Source of the DNA: Folioceros fuciformis
Lineage: Eukaryota > Anthocerotophyta > Anthocerotopsida > Anthocerotales
Length of the DNA stretch: 64,000 nucleotides
NCBI GenBank assembly: GCA_049999805.1
Contig: JBNGIO010005394.1
Span: forward strand, 42,576-106,575
Reading direction: 5' to 3'
Shown: in pieces, positions 42,330-55,241 of the stretch
Layout of the letters: each line of letters opens with the position of its first letter
How positions within the stretch are numbered: position 1 is the first letter of the stretch
Made by a program: the position numbers and the translations under genes
Notes under the pieces: generated by a model
The model's database searches: none
Seen by the model: the letters and a program-made list of their open reading frames with translations, nothing else
What the model was told of the DNA's origin: nothing

Positions 42330-43310
42330 TGGCCTTTTGGCCATGGAGGCTTTGGTAGCTAGGTCTTCTCGCCTCCAATTTTGGCCTCTCGTTTTTTGCT
42401 CCAAGATCTCCTCTTCTTGAAGATTTTATCTTAGGCGTAGAGGAGGACGTTTTCTCTTTTAAAGATATCTCTTAGACGAGCGAGAGACTCTTTAACTTTG
42501 GAGGCTCATAAGGCTCTACCTCCTTTCACCTCCTGTTTTAGGGAAAGGTTAAGGATGCTTTTCCAGAAGGCATGCCTCCCTTCTGGAAAAGCAATATGGC
42601 CAAAGCACTAGGAGCCCTTTTTTCAGACTCATCCATCCCTAGGTCTTCTTTGGCTCATATTCGCTCTTGTTCAAGTAAAGGAGCGGGTTTTTAGCTTTTG
42701 GCTTAACCTTGCACCATCAACTTTTGCCACCATAATGAGATTTCACTTAGGTTTGGCCCACTGCTTAGCTTTTTCTCTCTCTACATGTAGTTGTGGGGTT
42801 GCCATTGTCGATAAAGGGTCCCATCTAGCATGTTGTCTTGTCGGAGGGCACCACATTGCCACCCATGATGTAGTTTAAGATGTCATCTTCTCAATGACTA
42901 GGGAGTGTGGGTTTCTTTCGATAGGGAACATTCATATACTTTGTGCAATAGGGTTTCCCTTAGAGGTGACTTTTTTTCTATTAGGGGGAATAAGGTTTGT
43001 GTCGCTTATGTGGTTGTTACGAATCCCAGTAGGGATTCGATGATTTGCGAGCATGTCGTCATCAACCCCCCTAGATGGGTGGCATAGGGTTGTGCAAGTG
43101 CCAAAGTCCATAAGTATTCTCCTTTGCAAGACGAACATATTTTCATCCCCCTTGCTCTTGACACTCATGGGGATATGGGCAAGGATTTTTGTAAGGTTCA
43201 TTAAGGAGTGTGCCAAGATTTATCAGAGTCATAGGAATGGTGTTCTCCTTCTTTCCTCAATGGTGGCCGTCTTTTGACAACGCATATTCATTGCTTTGCA
43301 AAGAGCATTG
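42330..43310 (+). pseudogene. LINE-like retroelement relic, C-terminal region
   Basis: In broken frames the plus strand shows segments of the C-terminal part of the same reverse-transcriptase family as at 32.2 kb. These are SCSSKGAGF and HHNEISLRFG, a Cys/His-type segment around GSHLACCLVGGHHIATHDVV (42813-42875), and then PLALDTHGDMGKDFCKVH (about 43147-43200), a motif I associate with this family. Stops and frame changes are frequent. A perfect 14-bp hairpin lies inside at 42557-42592. Confidence 0.45.
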
Positions 43311-44411
43311 ACCAACGTGGTTTTTAGAACAACAACAAGCGTAGGTCAAGCAACTTCTTCGGCATCAGTGGTAGGTAGGCCTTTTGTTATTCCACATTAT
43401 GACATTTTGGGAGCATTAGGTAGTTTTTGAGAATGATGTTTGAAAGGGTTAGTACAATTTTGGCCTTTGGCCCTGCTTGCGTTGTTCCTCTAATCTATAG
43501 AGTAAATGATCTTTCCATCTCTTTTTCGATCATAGAAAATAATTCCTAGTTACATAGAAGTAACACTTTATGGTGCAATGTTTATGGAACATAGAAGTTC
43601 TTTAAACTTGACTGCATTAAGGTCTTTTGCCACACTCCATGTAGGTGTAAGGTGATAAGGCGATCCACCTTCTATGCACTAGTTTTATGTTGGTGGGTTT
43701 ATTTTCTTGCTTACTAAAAATTATTCATGTGTTATATATTCATATAATTATATATATAATAATTATAAAATATTTTTAATACATTGACTCATTTATTATG
43801 AAAAATATATGTCTCAAATATTAATATTGGGACGGAGCAAAAATCATATTATGGGTAAAGATGGTATGAGCCTATGTGATCGTTCGTACGTATGCAATGA
43901 AGGGTGTTTGTCAAATAGTTTTGTAATAGACCTTAGACACGAAATTTACTGTAATGAAATCTTCGGCTTGGTGGTGGTAAGGTTTTGGTAAGCATATGCG
44001 AGCGAGAGAAACCCAAGGAGAGAAAATGCAAGGTCGTGGGAATCGGATGCTGGAGCGAACTGCCCTGCCCTTGGTGAGCTAAGCTACGTCGTGGCCGTGC
44101 CTTGTGTGCTAATATTTAGCTGCGCGGAGACCAAGGAGGAGGGAGCTGATTGCAATAGAGAAGACCATGTGGTACGGGCAGAACACAAGGTGGCGTAATT
44201 TTGGTCCACCCTCCAATATCCTCCAGTCGCAAACGCTCGTATGTAGAAGAGAACCAAACAAGCATGGACTAAGTAGCCCGTGGGGCTTAACCGAGACGAG
44301 ACTGGCTTGAAGGCAGGCAGGCAGAAGGTGGATTGTGTCGGACACGAGGACCACCGTTCCCTCCCGGTGCGTGGCGCGCAGCTAGGGTTTGTCCATGCTG
44401 AGCGGGGTTCC
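43311..44411. other. Intergenic and promoter region upstream of EAF1
   Basis: AT-rich around 43720-43810. No gene seen. The promoter and 5' UTR of the EAF1 gene must lie toward the right end. Confidence 0.45.
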
Positions 44412-47400
44412 ATGGGCGCAGGAGCCGGTGCTGCAGCCCCCGTAGACCACGACATTTCTCCTCGCCTGGCTGCCATCGAAAAAGCTCAAGCGGAGCTGAG
44501 GTTTGCCCCTTCCCTTTCTCGCCTCCGTAAACCCTCATATCATGCTTCAGTGATGCCTTTGTTTCACCCCATGGTCAGCTGGTAGTACCCATCCAGTTCC
44601 GTGTGTCCGTCACTGCTCTGAATTGCATTCAAGTCGTCCCAGGTCGCACTTGCTACTTCTGCATAGTGTGCCAATCTGCTATGCCAAGGCCTGTTCCTGG
44701 ACTGCTTTTTATTCACTGCTGTGCTCTCTTGCTGCTCAGGCTGGAAGTAGCTGTTCGAGAGGAGCGCAGGAGGGAGCTGGAATTTTTGGAAAAGGTAACG
44801 CTTCCATCTTTGTCACGGTCCACAACTGTATCGTGTGCTGTCAGCAATTTATCCCTTCTCAGCCCAGCTTAACTGTATGGCAACATGTTTTTCTCCCAAT
44901 TCACCTCTTATCGCTAAAATCATCTCCTTTCCCATCCGTTAAAGCGTGCTCTCGCATTAGCTCCCAGCAAGTGCAACACATGTTAGTTCTTTGGCTGTCA
45001 TTACCCTTTCTGTGGTGTAGCTCGTCACCTCTTCTCCTGTTCCTACCTTGAGTTTTTATACCTCAGTCATTACCAGCTTGTGCTTCAAATTTTAATGCCT
45101 TGAAATTTTCATGCCCATTCTTGCTTTGCAGGGTGGGAACCCCTTGGATTTTCAGGTCGGAGAGATCATAAACCCATCTCGATCATCAACAGATCCACTG
45201 GCTGACCAGTTGCTGCCAATGTCTCGAATCTTCCCCCTTTATGACTTTCTTTGTTTCTTGAGAACGATTTGCTTGTTTTCCCCTGCAGGAGTTTAACGCT
45301 TTCTGTTTGTGTGTCAAACTTACACATGATTGGTCAATCGTGGCCTGTGTTTTTGTCAATCGAAGCTTTGTGGTTAACAAAGAGTCTTATGCTCAGGCCG
45401 AAATTTGTTGTCCTGACCAAACATCTGTGGGTTGCAGTGGGACCAAGTCTAGTTCTGTTGAGAATTGCCTGCAGTCTGGAGAAGTTTCGCTGCCATCCAG
45501 CTGTGAGGCTGCTGTAACATATGCTGGGGAGCCCGGGCAGAAGGAATGTCGATGGTCGCTTTCCAAGGCTCCTCCCTGTGAGAGCTCTAGCCTGCAGTGG
45601 AATGCCAAGGGAGGTTCTCCATCAAATGGCCCGCGCAGTGAGGCAGAAACTGAAATTGAACTTGGGCCAGTGAAAGTGAGGGAGGCTGCTGGAGGAGGGT
45701 GGACAAGTACAAGTCAGTCGTACATGCGACGAAACAGGCCTAGATTGAAGTTGGAGGGTCCTAGTGATGTGGTAACTGAGGTGGAGTCTGAGGATGGAGC
45801 TGGAAAGAATGGGTCGCAAGGAATGTCCACTCGCCCAGTGAGTTCTGCAGATGCTGTTCTCCAGAAGTCTGTGCTGGTGGATGATACGTCTCAGCTTCAA
45901 CTCACTTCTTCCGTGGATGCTAATTGTGGGCTTACTGACAGTCACATAATAGACACGCAGCGATGTAGTCCAATGAATGCCAGCCTTTCATGTAATCAGG
46001 TTGACGAACCCCTGGCTCTGACAGATGAAAATAGGGGTTGGGAACACCAGCCTGAATCTACTCCTCTTGACAATCGCGAAGACAATGGCCAGACTCATGT
46101 GGCACCTCCGTTGGAGGTTGTGGCGGGCGCAGACAGCAACGAATCAACGAAGTTCCTTTCTGAAGGGAATGTGCCTGTGGCATCGGGTCATGATGCACCT
46201 TGTGGCTATGTAACTGTTGGGAGCAGTGTGTGCTCTATTGTGGATGAAAATGGCTGTTGTACAGTGGGAAGGGTTCAAAGAGAACTGTGTAAGGCAGAGG
46301 CGGCACCTCCTGCACTGGAGGTGTTGGATCTTGATGAAAAGGGACTTCAGAATGTGGCACCTGGGACTGTGGTGGTGGCAAATGCTGCAGATGATACTGT
46401 GCCAGACAAGCAAGTTCTCCAGCCAAAGCTTGAGAATTATGTGTCTTGCAACTCAGACGTGCCAGATTTTGAACGTGATGGGTTTAGACTTCAAGAGGAT
46501 AATTGTTCTCAATCAGTTGCAATATCGGCCAATGAATTCAAGTTTCGAGAACAGCCTGCTATCATATCAGGAGCCCTGGTTGGTCTCAGTAGGTCGACTG
46601 TGAGAGCAGCAAATGTTGCAACTAGGTTCCCTGGAGTTGTTCTTCCATGGGAGAAAGAGAAAGACCCTGTCATGATTGCGGAAGCTGAGAAACGGAAAGC
46701 CACTATTTCAGCCGCAGCAAAGAAGGCTCAAGAGGATTGCATTCTTGAAGAAGCAGAGACTATCATGGTCTGCTGCTGGGCTCTTATACTTTGCCGTTTA
46801 TTTGCCTAGACTTTCGCGTGAATGGTTCACTGTGGCTCATGATGTTTTAAAATATGAATGTAGGCTTCAAGATCACAAGTTGCCAAGCTGGATCGGAGAA
46901 AGCCGATTCATGAACCAGTGAGAAGGACATCTCACTGGGATTATGTGTTACAGGAGATGACATGGATGGCAAATGATTTTATGCAGGTTTGGACCCCATC
47001 CTTCATTGAAGTTGTGTGAGGTGCTAGCTGCTTCTTGGCCTCACATTGCACCCTGCCTTCATTCGATGCAGGAGCGGTCATGGAAGACTGCATCAGCTGC
47101 TCAGCTGGCTAAATGTGCTGCCATGGCACATCCAGGATTCACTGCGGCTGAGAAAGATCTGATTAAAATGCAGCGGCTTGTAGCTCACACATTGTCAGAT
47201 GCGGTGGTTAGGTTCTGGCAAACAGTCAGTGACTGCCTCAAGAAAAGCAATTATGATATCAAAGCAGGGGAAACAGGCAACCTCAGTGACGGATCTGTTC
47301 CCATGGAAGTGGACATGCCTGTTGAGGAAGAGGTATGTCCTTTCTTGCAAGGTATGGTGGGGCTGTGCTTATTTCAACTGATGGACCTCAACTGTTGAGT

Positions 47401-50400
47401 TTCTCTCAGAGGTCCATTTTTCATAGTACTGAAAGGTGGTTTTGTGCTTATCAACCTGTAAAGGAGCTTGGTGGTCGAAGAGACGTTCTTATTAGAAAAT
47501 ACTGCATTCGACGGTTGGAAGATTCCACAGCTACACAAGCTGAAGCCCCCTCTACCCCTGAGTGTACATTAGAAGTGAGTCTTTCCGGTTCATTCTGGAA
47601 ATATTTGTCTCAGTGATGTGCCATATTCTGTATTCTCTTCCTTCCCCTCATGTGTATACTAGCTAGCATGAAGGACTTCCTTGATTAGAGCCTCTGGGTG
47701 TTAATTTCCGTAGTGGCGATATTGTCATAACTTACAAGTGGAACCGTGTCATTAACAGCAGCCACTCACTTACACACGATCAGAAGGTGCTTTTGAGATG
47801 TATCAAGCATCTGTAGCTATGCTTTGGGCACCGGTTGAAGCTGTAAGTTTGCCTTCTGAAATTTCATGTCTTTTGGTGACTGATGTGGGCATACTGATGC
47901 AGACTTTTGCTAATTCTTTCATTGACTCTTAGCAGGATCATGAACAAGTAAGGCATGAGTTGCATGCCATTGCAGAGGCTGGTGTAGACGCGCAAGCAGT
48001 TGGTGAGGACTTTGCAACCTCAGATCTGACACCGGAAGCAGGTGGCCTGATGCACGTGTCATCTCCAAGAAGAGCTTCCAGTGATGAAGAAGTTCATTCT
48101 CATAGTATGCCAGGTGATCTGGTTGGTTTAGGTGCTGCCAGTATAATCGCAAAGAAAAAGAGGAAGAAGATACAGAAATCTATGCCAACAAAGGTCTCAG
48201 AAAGCATATCAGGGGCCTCTCTTGAACAAACAAGCGGAAAAGCTGCACACAGTGACTACAGCTTTGGATCTTCTGTTGCAACCGGGAAGCGATTGTCACC
48301 AGGAGGTGCGCCTTCCAGTACAGTCAGTGTAGGAACAATCCCAATAAAGCGACTACGAACTTCTGCAGTAGCTGCTCGACAACGAGCTGCTGGAATTAGT
48401 GGCACAGGGTTTTCTGTTGGCTCAGGTGGTTTACTATCTAGAGCTCGTTTGGCAACTGGATCAAATCATGCACTGCACCAGCAAGGCCTGCTGGCAGCTC
48501 CACCTACTGTTCAAGGAAACACGCCAATCAGTACTGGAACTGGTCAGAAGGTGGTTCAGAGTGCTAGGAACAATCTTTTTCTTTCCAAATCCAAGAAGAG
48601 GAAAAAAGCGAAACACTTAAGTGGAGCAATCTGCAAGGGAGCTGGAGATGGGGGAGCTGTTGGAAATGTGAACTCGTCTGTGAAGGTAATTAGAAGTCCC
48701 TGTCAGGTGCTTGTCCTATGCCATTTATCTGATAGCAGGCGAACGTCTTTGCTTTTTAATTTTAGTTTTATGACAAATCTGTGAAGAACAACTACACTTT
48801 GCAGAGGGAGCATTTGAAGCGCAAGGGAGACCACGCACTGTCCCTCAGTCCAAGTGTTCGGTCTTCTGAACCAAGCATCGAAGGTTTTGGTATGGCAAAC
48901 GGCTTGATGGATTCCATTACATGTACTTAGGTGTTTGCAGCCGTGGTAGACAAATGCATCAAAGGGTTGTGCATGTCTTGATGGATATCGTCATGCACAG
49001 CACAGGTAATGCATAACGAGGGTCTGCAGCCTAATGGTTGCTGTTCCCATTGTGAAAACAGATTTGAGATTCACATTTTGTTTATGTGTGCCAGATACAC
49101 CTAGTACACCAGGAGGTGTCAACAAGAAGCTGAAAATTGTGAAGCAAACCCCTGATAGCTCTACTGTATCGGCATCAGGTGGTTTCACAGCTCCACAAGC
49201 CGCTCCACAGCTGTCTACTGCTTCGTGCAAGCTTGTAAGACAGAGCTGCAGCCGTGACCGTAGTAACAGAAAGGCCAAACCAGGGAAGGTGAGCTCTTTT
49301 AGAAGCTGAAGAAAGTTAGACTGCAGCTTGGATTTAAAGTGATCACTGTCCTTGTTGTCGTTCTGGCAGGTTACTTCGAGTCAACCTGGTTCAGGAATTC
49401 CGTGGTCTGTGGGAGAGGATCAGGTTCTGTGACTTCCCACAAAAAAGTTTGGTTGTATGAGGACAGTCGACCAGGTAGTTGATAAGCAGAAGCTGATTCC
49501 CCTGTTTCACGTAACAGACAATACTTCATGTGGTGCAAAGCCTTGGCACCAACTGGGAGCTAGTTAGCGACGTTCTTCAGTTCAACTCACAACTCAAGGT
49601 AGAGTCCAATTGGAGGGTCTTACTTTCTGTCAGAACTTTTTGTCATGCGTGAAGTGTACATGAGATGTGTGTTGTGGGACAGGAAGTATTACTTATGGTG
49701 TTGCTATGTTGCTACGCAGGGCATCTTTCGCAAGCCAAAGCATTGCAGAGAGCGGCACAAATGTTTGGTAGAACATGCATCAGGGGAAGGTGGAGAAAGT
49801 CCTGAGGACTTGAGCGTCCAGCAGCAACTTTCAGCAGGACAAGGAGCATCGAAGGTATCGTCCTCTAGGATTTGCCAGTGCCTTTTTTTGACAAGGCAAC
49901 AGGCAATTTGTCGTTATTTTGGTACAGGTGTACACGATGGTCCCATTGGTGTGTTACAAGGAACCTGGACCAGACTGTGAGCAAGGAGCCTAAAGTGATT
50001 CTGGCTGTTTGCCTCACAGGGGCTTTTGGAAGATATTGGAAAACCACATTTCGAGCAAATTGTGCACCTAGTGGAGAAACACCGGTTGTACAAGGCTCAG
50101 GTACTTGACTTTGGAAACCTGGAATCAATTAAAACATATGGCAAACTGTGGTCATTCACGTTCAGAGTATGTGATGGTTATTCTGCCCTAATAGTTTTGA
50201 GCTCTATGTTTGGGCCACTGTTGCAGAATGCTACTCAAGGGCAAAAGCAATTTGTTCAAATTCATCCCTCCCACGCGAGTATTATGGCCCAATACTGTGG
50301 AATCACAGGAATCCCTTCCACGTAAGGAGTGAAACTTGGTAGAGATTGTGCGGGTTTAGGGTTACTGAGTGAGTAGGTTGTTGGGTAATCTTCACTACCT

Positions 50401-53400
50401 GCAACCTGTGTCTCACTGCAGTCTCTGCCAACTTTCCATTGCAGTCCTTTGGAGTTGTGTGATGATGGAGATATGACGGCTCAGCAATTCCAAATGCAGC
50501 CACAACACGGTATTACACTAGGGCTGCCCAACGTGGTGTCAGGAGGCGTCAGCTCAAGGCCTGGATCCGCGGGTATGCCTGGGTTGCCAGGTCTGCAGCT
50601 GAGCCCCCCAGTGACTCCCTCTTCAGTGACCATCCATTCTTCAGTCGCAAGGTACGTACTTGCCCACCCTTCTGCAGTGGACAGGTCCTGTCTATCCTTT
50701 AGAAAACGTGTTTCAATTGCTGCAAACCCTAACAGCTTGGTGAAGTGACTCGTGATGTTGACAGAGATGGTCAGAGACATGCCCCATTGAGGCCGATTGT
50801 GCAAGATGAGTCAAATCAAATGCGTTACACCCGAGCGCCATTGCATCGTGGCCTTCCTCAGCCAGGGCCATCAGTTGCTACTGGCTTGGCTATGATTGGA
50901 CAAAGTGATTGCATAGCTCCAGGTTTACCTGCCAGTGGTGCCTCTGGTATGATAAGTGGACTTAAGAGGGGGATGTCCTTACCGCGGCCAGGGCTTCCCA
51001 ATCTTGGCCCTGGCTTAAATTCATCAGGCCTTGGTGGTATGCTTCCTCCTGGTGGCGTGGGCATGAGCACGGGCATGAGTCCTGGAGCTGTTTCTGGTCA
51101 AATGAGTCTTGCAAGGAGGCCTAGAGATTCAGCACAACCGCGGGTAAGACTTTCTGTGGTGTGGCTCAGCTGTAGAGCAGTAGTTGATGGAAATTCTGCT
51201 AAGATTGTCTTGTGGTTGTTTTCATTTTCATTGACTTAAAGGTTTTCTTTTTGAGATGACAGTCCAGCCGATCAAGTGAGGAACAAAGGCAGATTTTGTT
51301 ACAAGAGCTTCAGCATCACGCTGTGCAGGGTAACCCTCAGGCAGCAGCAGCATTGAGCAACTTCAACAACTCTTTGTCCACTGCATTGATGTCTCCACCC
51401 CCGCAAAATTTTGCGCAGCAGCAACAGCTACCATCACCCCATGCACCAGGTATGCAGCATCAGCAACAACAGAGTCAGCTTCCGCACTCGCAGCAGCAGA
51501 CCCCCTACTTTGTCCAGGCAGCTCAAGAGAGGCAACTGCAGCAGCAACAAAGGATGCTACATCAGCAGCAGATCAGGCAGAACAGTAGCATTCAGTTACC
51601 GCAGTCATCGTCATCAGTTGCCCAGCATCAGCATCTACAGGGTCACATGCATCCTCAGCAGTCTCATATCTTGACACTGCAGCAACAGGTTGGCTCCCAG
51701 CAGATGTCAATTCCACAGCAGCAGCTGTTTCCCCCTTCCTCCATGTCAACCTCTTCGCTGCAGCATCCATCACCCCCTCATCTGTCCCTACCCTCTCAGG
51801 TTGCAGCATCACCCGCTTCGCATAGTGGTCAACAGCAGGTGCAGCAGGCGGCTTCTGCTGATCAGATGTCACATCTTCTTCTAGGCAAGGTACAATCTCC
51901 GAAGCAGGCACAGAAGAGTCAGCAAGCGCTCTTGCAAGCCCAATCAAGAGCAGTGAAAAGTTCGAGTCGTGGTGCCTCTATGGTACAAGGGCTCACAACT
52001 TCACAAGCTGCTTCCCCAAGCGGGCTCTCAGGGCACGTGACAATGCCTGCTCAAGTTCCTTCTCAGCAATTGCCCCAAATACAGGGACAAAGGTCACTCC
52101 AGGTTCAGACTCCAATACAGCTTGGCAAGCAGGCCTCACAACAGGCTCCAGTGGGTCAATCAACAGGGAAATCACCGTTACAAGGCCAAAGTCAAGGTCT
52201 ATGTCAACGTCAGGTTCCTGCCCAGGTTGTGACGCCTGCAGCTCTGCAGAAGCAGCAACAGCAGCCGCCCACCCAGCATCAGGTGTCAGCCACAACTACT
52301 AACAAGCAGCAAGGAGCAGGGAAGGTACAAGCAGCAGTGGGACCACTTGCATCAGTGGCACCACCAGTAAAGCGAGCTGCGGGACAGCCAGCACAACCAT
52401 CACCTTCATCAACCCCAGCAGCAACAGCGGGGCCTTCCCCCCAAATGCTGCCTCCACCACAACCATCTCCTGCACTTGGCACTCAGCCCCAGTCCAATGC
52501 AGCTTTGGTGCAGACAACTGGTCCGCCCCAGTCTCAACAAGCGCAGCTGCAGAATGCTCAGCGGAGGCTACCCCAACATCAGCAGGCTACGTACCGCAGG
52601 CTGCCTCTTCGACAACCTGCCACCTCGGTGGTTCAGCCTCCCCCTGGCCCACTGCCCTCCCAACCGATGCATGCACCTGGCGTCATGAATCCTTGCGTGC
52701 CCTTGTCTTCATCTTTCGGTTCAAGTGGTCCTGGAATGCAAAGTGTGCAGTGGAAGCCTAATCAGCCGCTGTCTCCGGTGTCAAGCAGCTTGTACCAGTC
52801 GAAAAGATGTAGCAGTAGTGGCACAGCAACCAACACGTCACCCGTGCAGTCGGCAAATGCAAATTTGGGGGCGTCATTATCGAGTCCGACCCTGCTAAGC
52901 CATGGATCCGGGACAGGTGGTGTAGCATCACAGCAGCTTTCATCAGGACAGGGAGGAGCAGGTCATGGACCGAGCCTTGTTGTAGCTGGTGCAGGAAATG
53001 CTAGAGGTGGACAGCCAGTAGGTCAGCGAGCAGAATCAGTCTCAGTTGATGCGCATGGTGGAACGTTGGCTGTGAAAAGTCTGGGTTCTGGGTCAGTCAG
53101 GTCGACATACTCACCAGCTCCGGCAGTTCCTGGTGCTCCACTGGTGCCCACAGTGGGTGGAGGAGCTTCTTCTGGAGCTTCAACATTTCAAGGGAATCCT
53201 TCTTCAGGGTCAGCTCCGACATCATCTTCGATGCGATATGGAGTGCAGGTAAATGTCAAAGTGTAGTATGTTTTGCCTGTCTTGTTTGTTCGTGGGGGCA
53301 ATGGGAGAGAGAAAGGTGAAAGGCCACTAGTGGTTTTGTACAGGAACGTGTACGTCTTTGGAATGATAAGAGCAGGTGAAAGCTGTAAGACTGATCAAAT

Positions 53401-53573
53401 CAATTTCTACACAGACCCGAACACCTCTCTCACATTTTCCTACAACAGGTGGAGTCCTGCAGAAGCCCGGGGTCTCAATGACATCAGCAGCTCTTAATAC
53501 GGCCTGTATGTCCGCAGCAGGTGCAGTTGGGCCCCCAACTATGGGATCTCAAGACCCTGCTGTGGATCAGTGA
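44412..53573 (+). CDS. EAF1: EAF1-like scaffold of the NuA4 histone acetyltransferase complex
   Basis: My 20-exon model: 44412-44500, 44740-44794, 45132-45208, 45366-46767, 46864-46986, 47072-47332, 47410-47574, 47759-47842, 47936-48685, 48766-48889, 49095-49288, 49370-49423, 49518-49598, 49720-49854, 50020-50100, 50227-50321, 50445-50651, 50765-51143, 51263-53248, 53463-53573. Phases agree and it gives 2150 codons, close to plant EAF1. Plant EAF1 landmarks: AIEKAQAELR and EERRRELEFLEKGGNPLDF at the start; HSA region (SHWDYVLQEMTWMANDF, then RSWKTASAAQ); basic KKKRKK signals; SANT/Myb module over four exons (IPWSVGEDQ, LGTNWELVSDVLQ, RKPKHCRERHKCLVEH); FEQIVHLVEKHRLYKAQ; and a 660-residue Gln/Pro/Ser-rich tail. 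Family knowledge: a nuclear NuA4 platform in which HSA binds actin-related proteins. Exon 3/4, exon 4 donor and last acceptor are least certain; exon 1 may start upstream. Confidence 0.9.
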
Positions 53574-54150
53574 GTGTAAGGCAGCGCTGCGCCGGGACTT
53601 GTTGCAGCTTTCATCCCCTATGAAATGAGGAGGTGGTGATGCAGATCAATGGTTATGGTGATAATTGGATTGGAAGGGAACATTCCCTGATTCGTCAGTA
53701 GTACAAGATGCTGCGTTTGTTCTGCGACATGAGGGTTAAGCAAATGAGTTGCCATGTAGTGGTCAATAGTGATTTTGCTGTTTTCTTGGTGAGGTGGTAG
53801 CCACCCTTGACAATGAGCGGCTTTTGCATGACCTTGTATTTTTAGGGGCCCTCACCTCCTTGCCAGGACGACGATGCCCAACCCCCTTTAGGAACTAATA
53901 CATCCAGTAGAAGTGGGATTCACCTTGTCTATTACATGTAGTAGCAGTAACACGGCTGGCTGGAAAGTTTTGGTCACAGCCAAGAAAAATGGACCGAAGT
54001 GATGTCCCTGATCAATAGATGGAAATTTTCATTCACGTCGACCAAGGATTGCTGAGTTGAAGGGGGCTCAATATTCCATGTTGAGAGTATTGTACATCAG
54101 GTATTGTAATGTGTGGGACAAATGTGACTGATTGTTTGAAGTAAGCAAGA
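53574..54150 (+). other. EAF1 3' untranslated region, end not fixed
   Basis: Non-coding sequence after the stop, ending in a T/G-rich stretch (about 54090-54150) where polyadenylation is plausible. No single AATAAA signal stands out. Confidence 0.4.
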
Positions 54151-55241
54151 GTTACTTACATGTGGCCCTTTTATCCGCAGCTATGTAGATGAAGATGCGA
54201 TTGAGTATTGTAGGATCGAGAGTACATGATGATATTTGAGTCAAACCAGCCCAAGAATTGGTCTGCCCTTTCTCGACTTTCTGGGTGAGGTGCTTGTGTT
54301 TGGGCATGTGTATCTGTTTGTGTTTGGTGTAGTGGGTACGAGCGTGTACTTTTCGGAAACTCGATGATGTGTTAGAGTCGGGGCTCTTCTCGTGTGGCAT
54401 AGCTATGGCATGTGCCTTCCTTCCTTCCGTGTCATTCTTTCTGCCGGTTTCGGTTCCGGTTCCGGTCCCTGTCCGATACACATCATAGCGCAAACCGGGA
54501 CGGGTGATCCCCGGGATTTGCTTATTACACCGATCTCGGTCAATGACAAAAACAATTTGGGGGTTAGTCGCTTCGGTCCCTTTCATGTCTCGGACTTGGC
54601 GACACTCCATTTTTTGTGGTCGATTTATACTTATTTTAATATTTATCAATGACACTTTCGAATTATGTAGAGATGAGAATACTGTAGTTCCGTACAGACC
54701 GTGGCTAAGGACCTTATGAAAACCTCGAGCCAAGGGAGAGTAGTGTGTGTTATACGGCCACCTACGGCCATAATCCTAGCCCCTTGTTTTGGGGTGCCCT
54801 TAGGGCCATTTCGCATGAGTCTCAACCCGGTCCCGGCTAATTTGCCCGGGTCCGGGTTCCGGTGTTCACATGTATTCTCTAAACGCATGTTGTTCTCGTA
54901 GTAGGTCTAAATGCATGTTGTTGTCGTAGTCGGTCAACTGGAATAGCAGGTTTTTAAGATGTGAGGCATCTTTCTTTTCGTGTTTATGAAGGTGTGAGAG
55001 CACCGAGTTATGGATGCATCTTTGATGAAGACAATGATGCCATTCTTGGTCCCTGTTATAGCCGTGCTCGTTACTATGCTTGGCGATCCAAAGTGCCTTC
55101 CAGATTGGGTGATACTAAATCCTAAACCATCCGATTTGATAACCCTACAATCGAAGGTCACGAATTTAGAGCTTTAGGAAGCAATCCTTGGACTGAATGG
55201 CTGCATAGTGCTTCTTGCCTCCTTCAATAGAATCCCTCTAG
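54151..55241. other. Intergenic between EAF1 and the Harbinger relic
   Basis: It holds a GGTTCC/GGTTTC microrepeat at about 54446-54475. No gene is supported; the 193-codon minus-strand ORF (54152-54733) is low-complexity. Confidence 0.45.

Noticed and set aside
47335-47409. Coding in the frame reading RYGGAVLISTDGPQ within EAF1
   Set aside because: It cannot be joined in frame to the preceding HSA exon. A GTATGT donor at 47333 and a TTTCTCTCAG acceptor ending at 47409 give a clean 77-bp phase-0 intron instead.
54152-54733. 193-codon minus-strand ORF
   Set aside because: It contains a simple GT-GT-ET microrepeat from the GGTTCC tract and no domain, and it overlaps the likely end of the EAF1 transcript.
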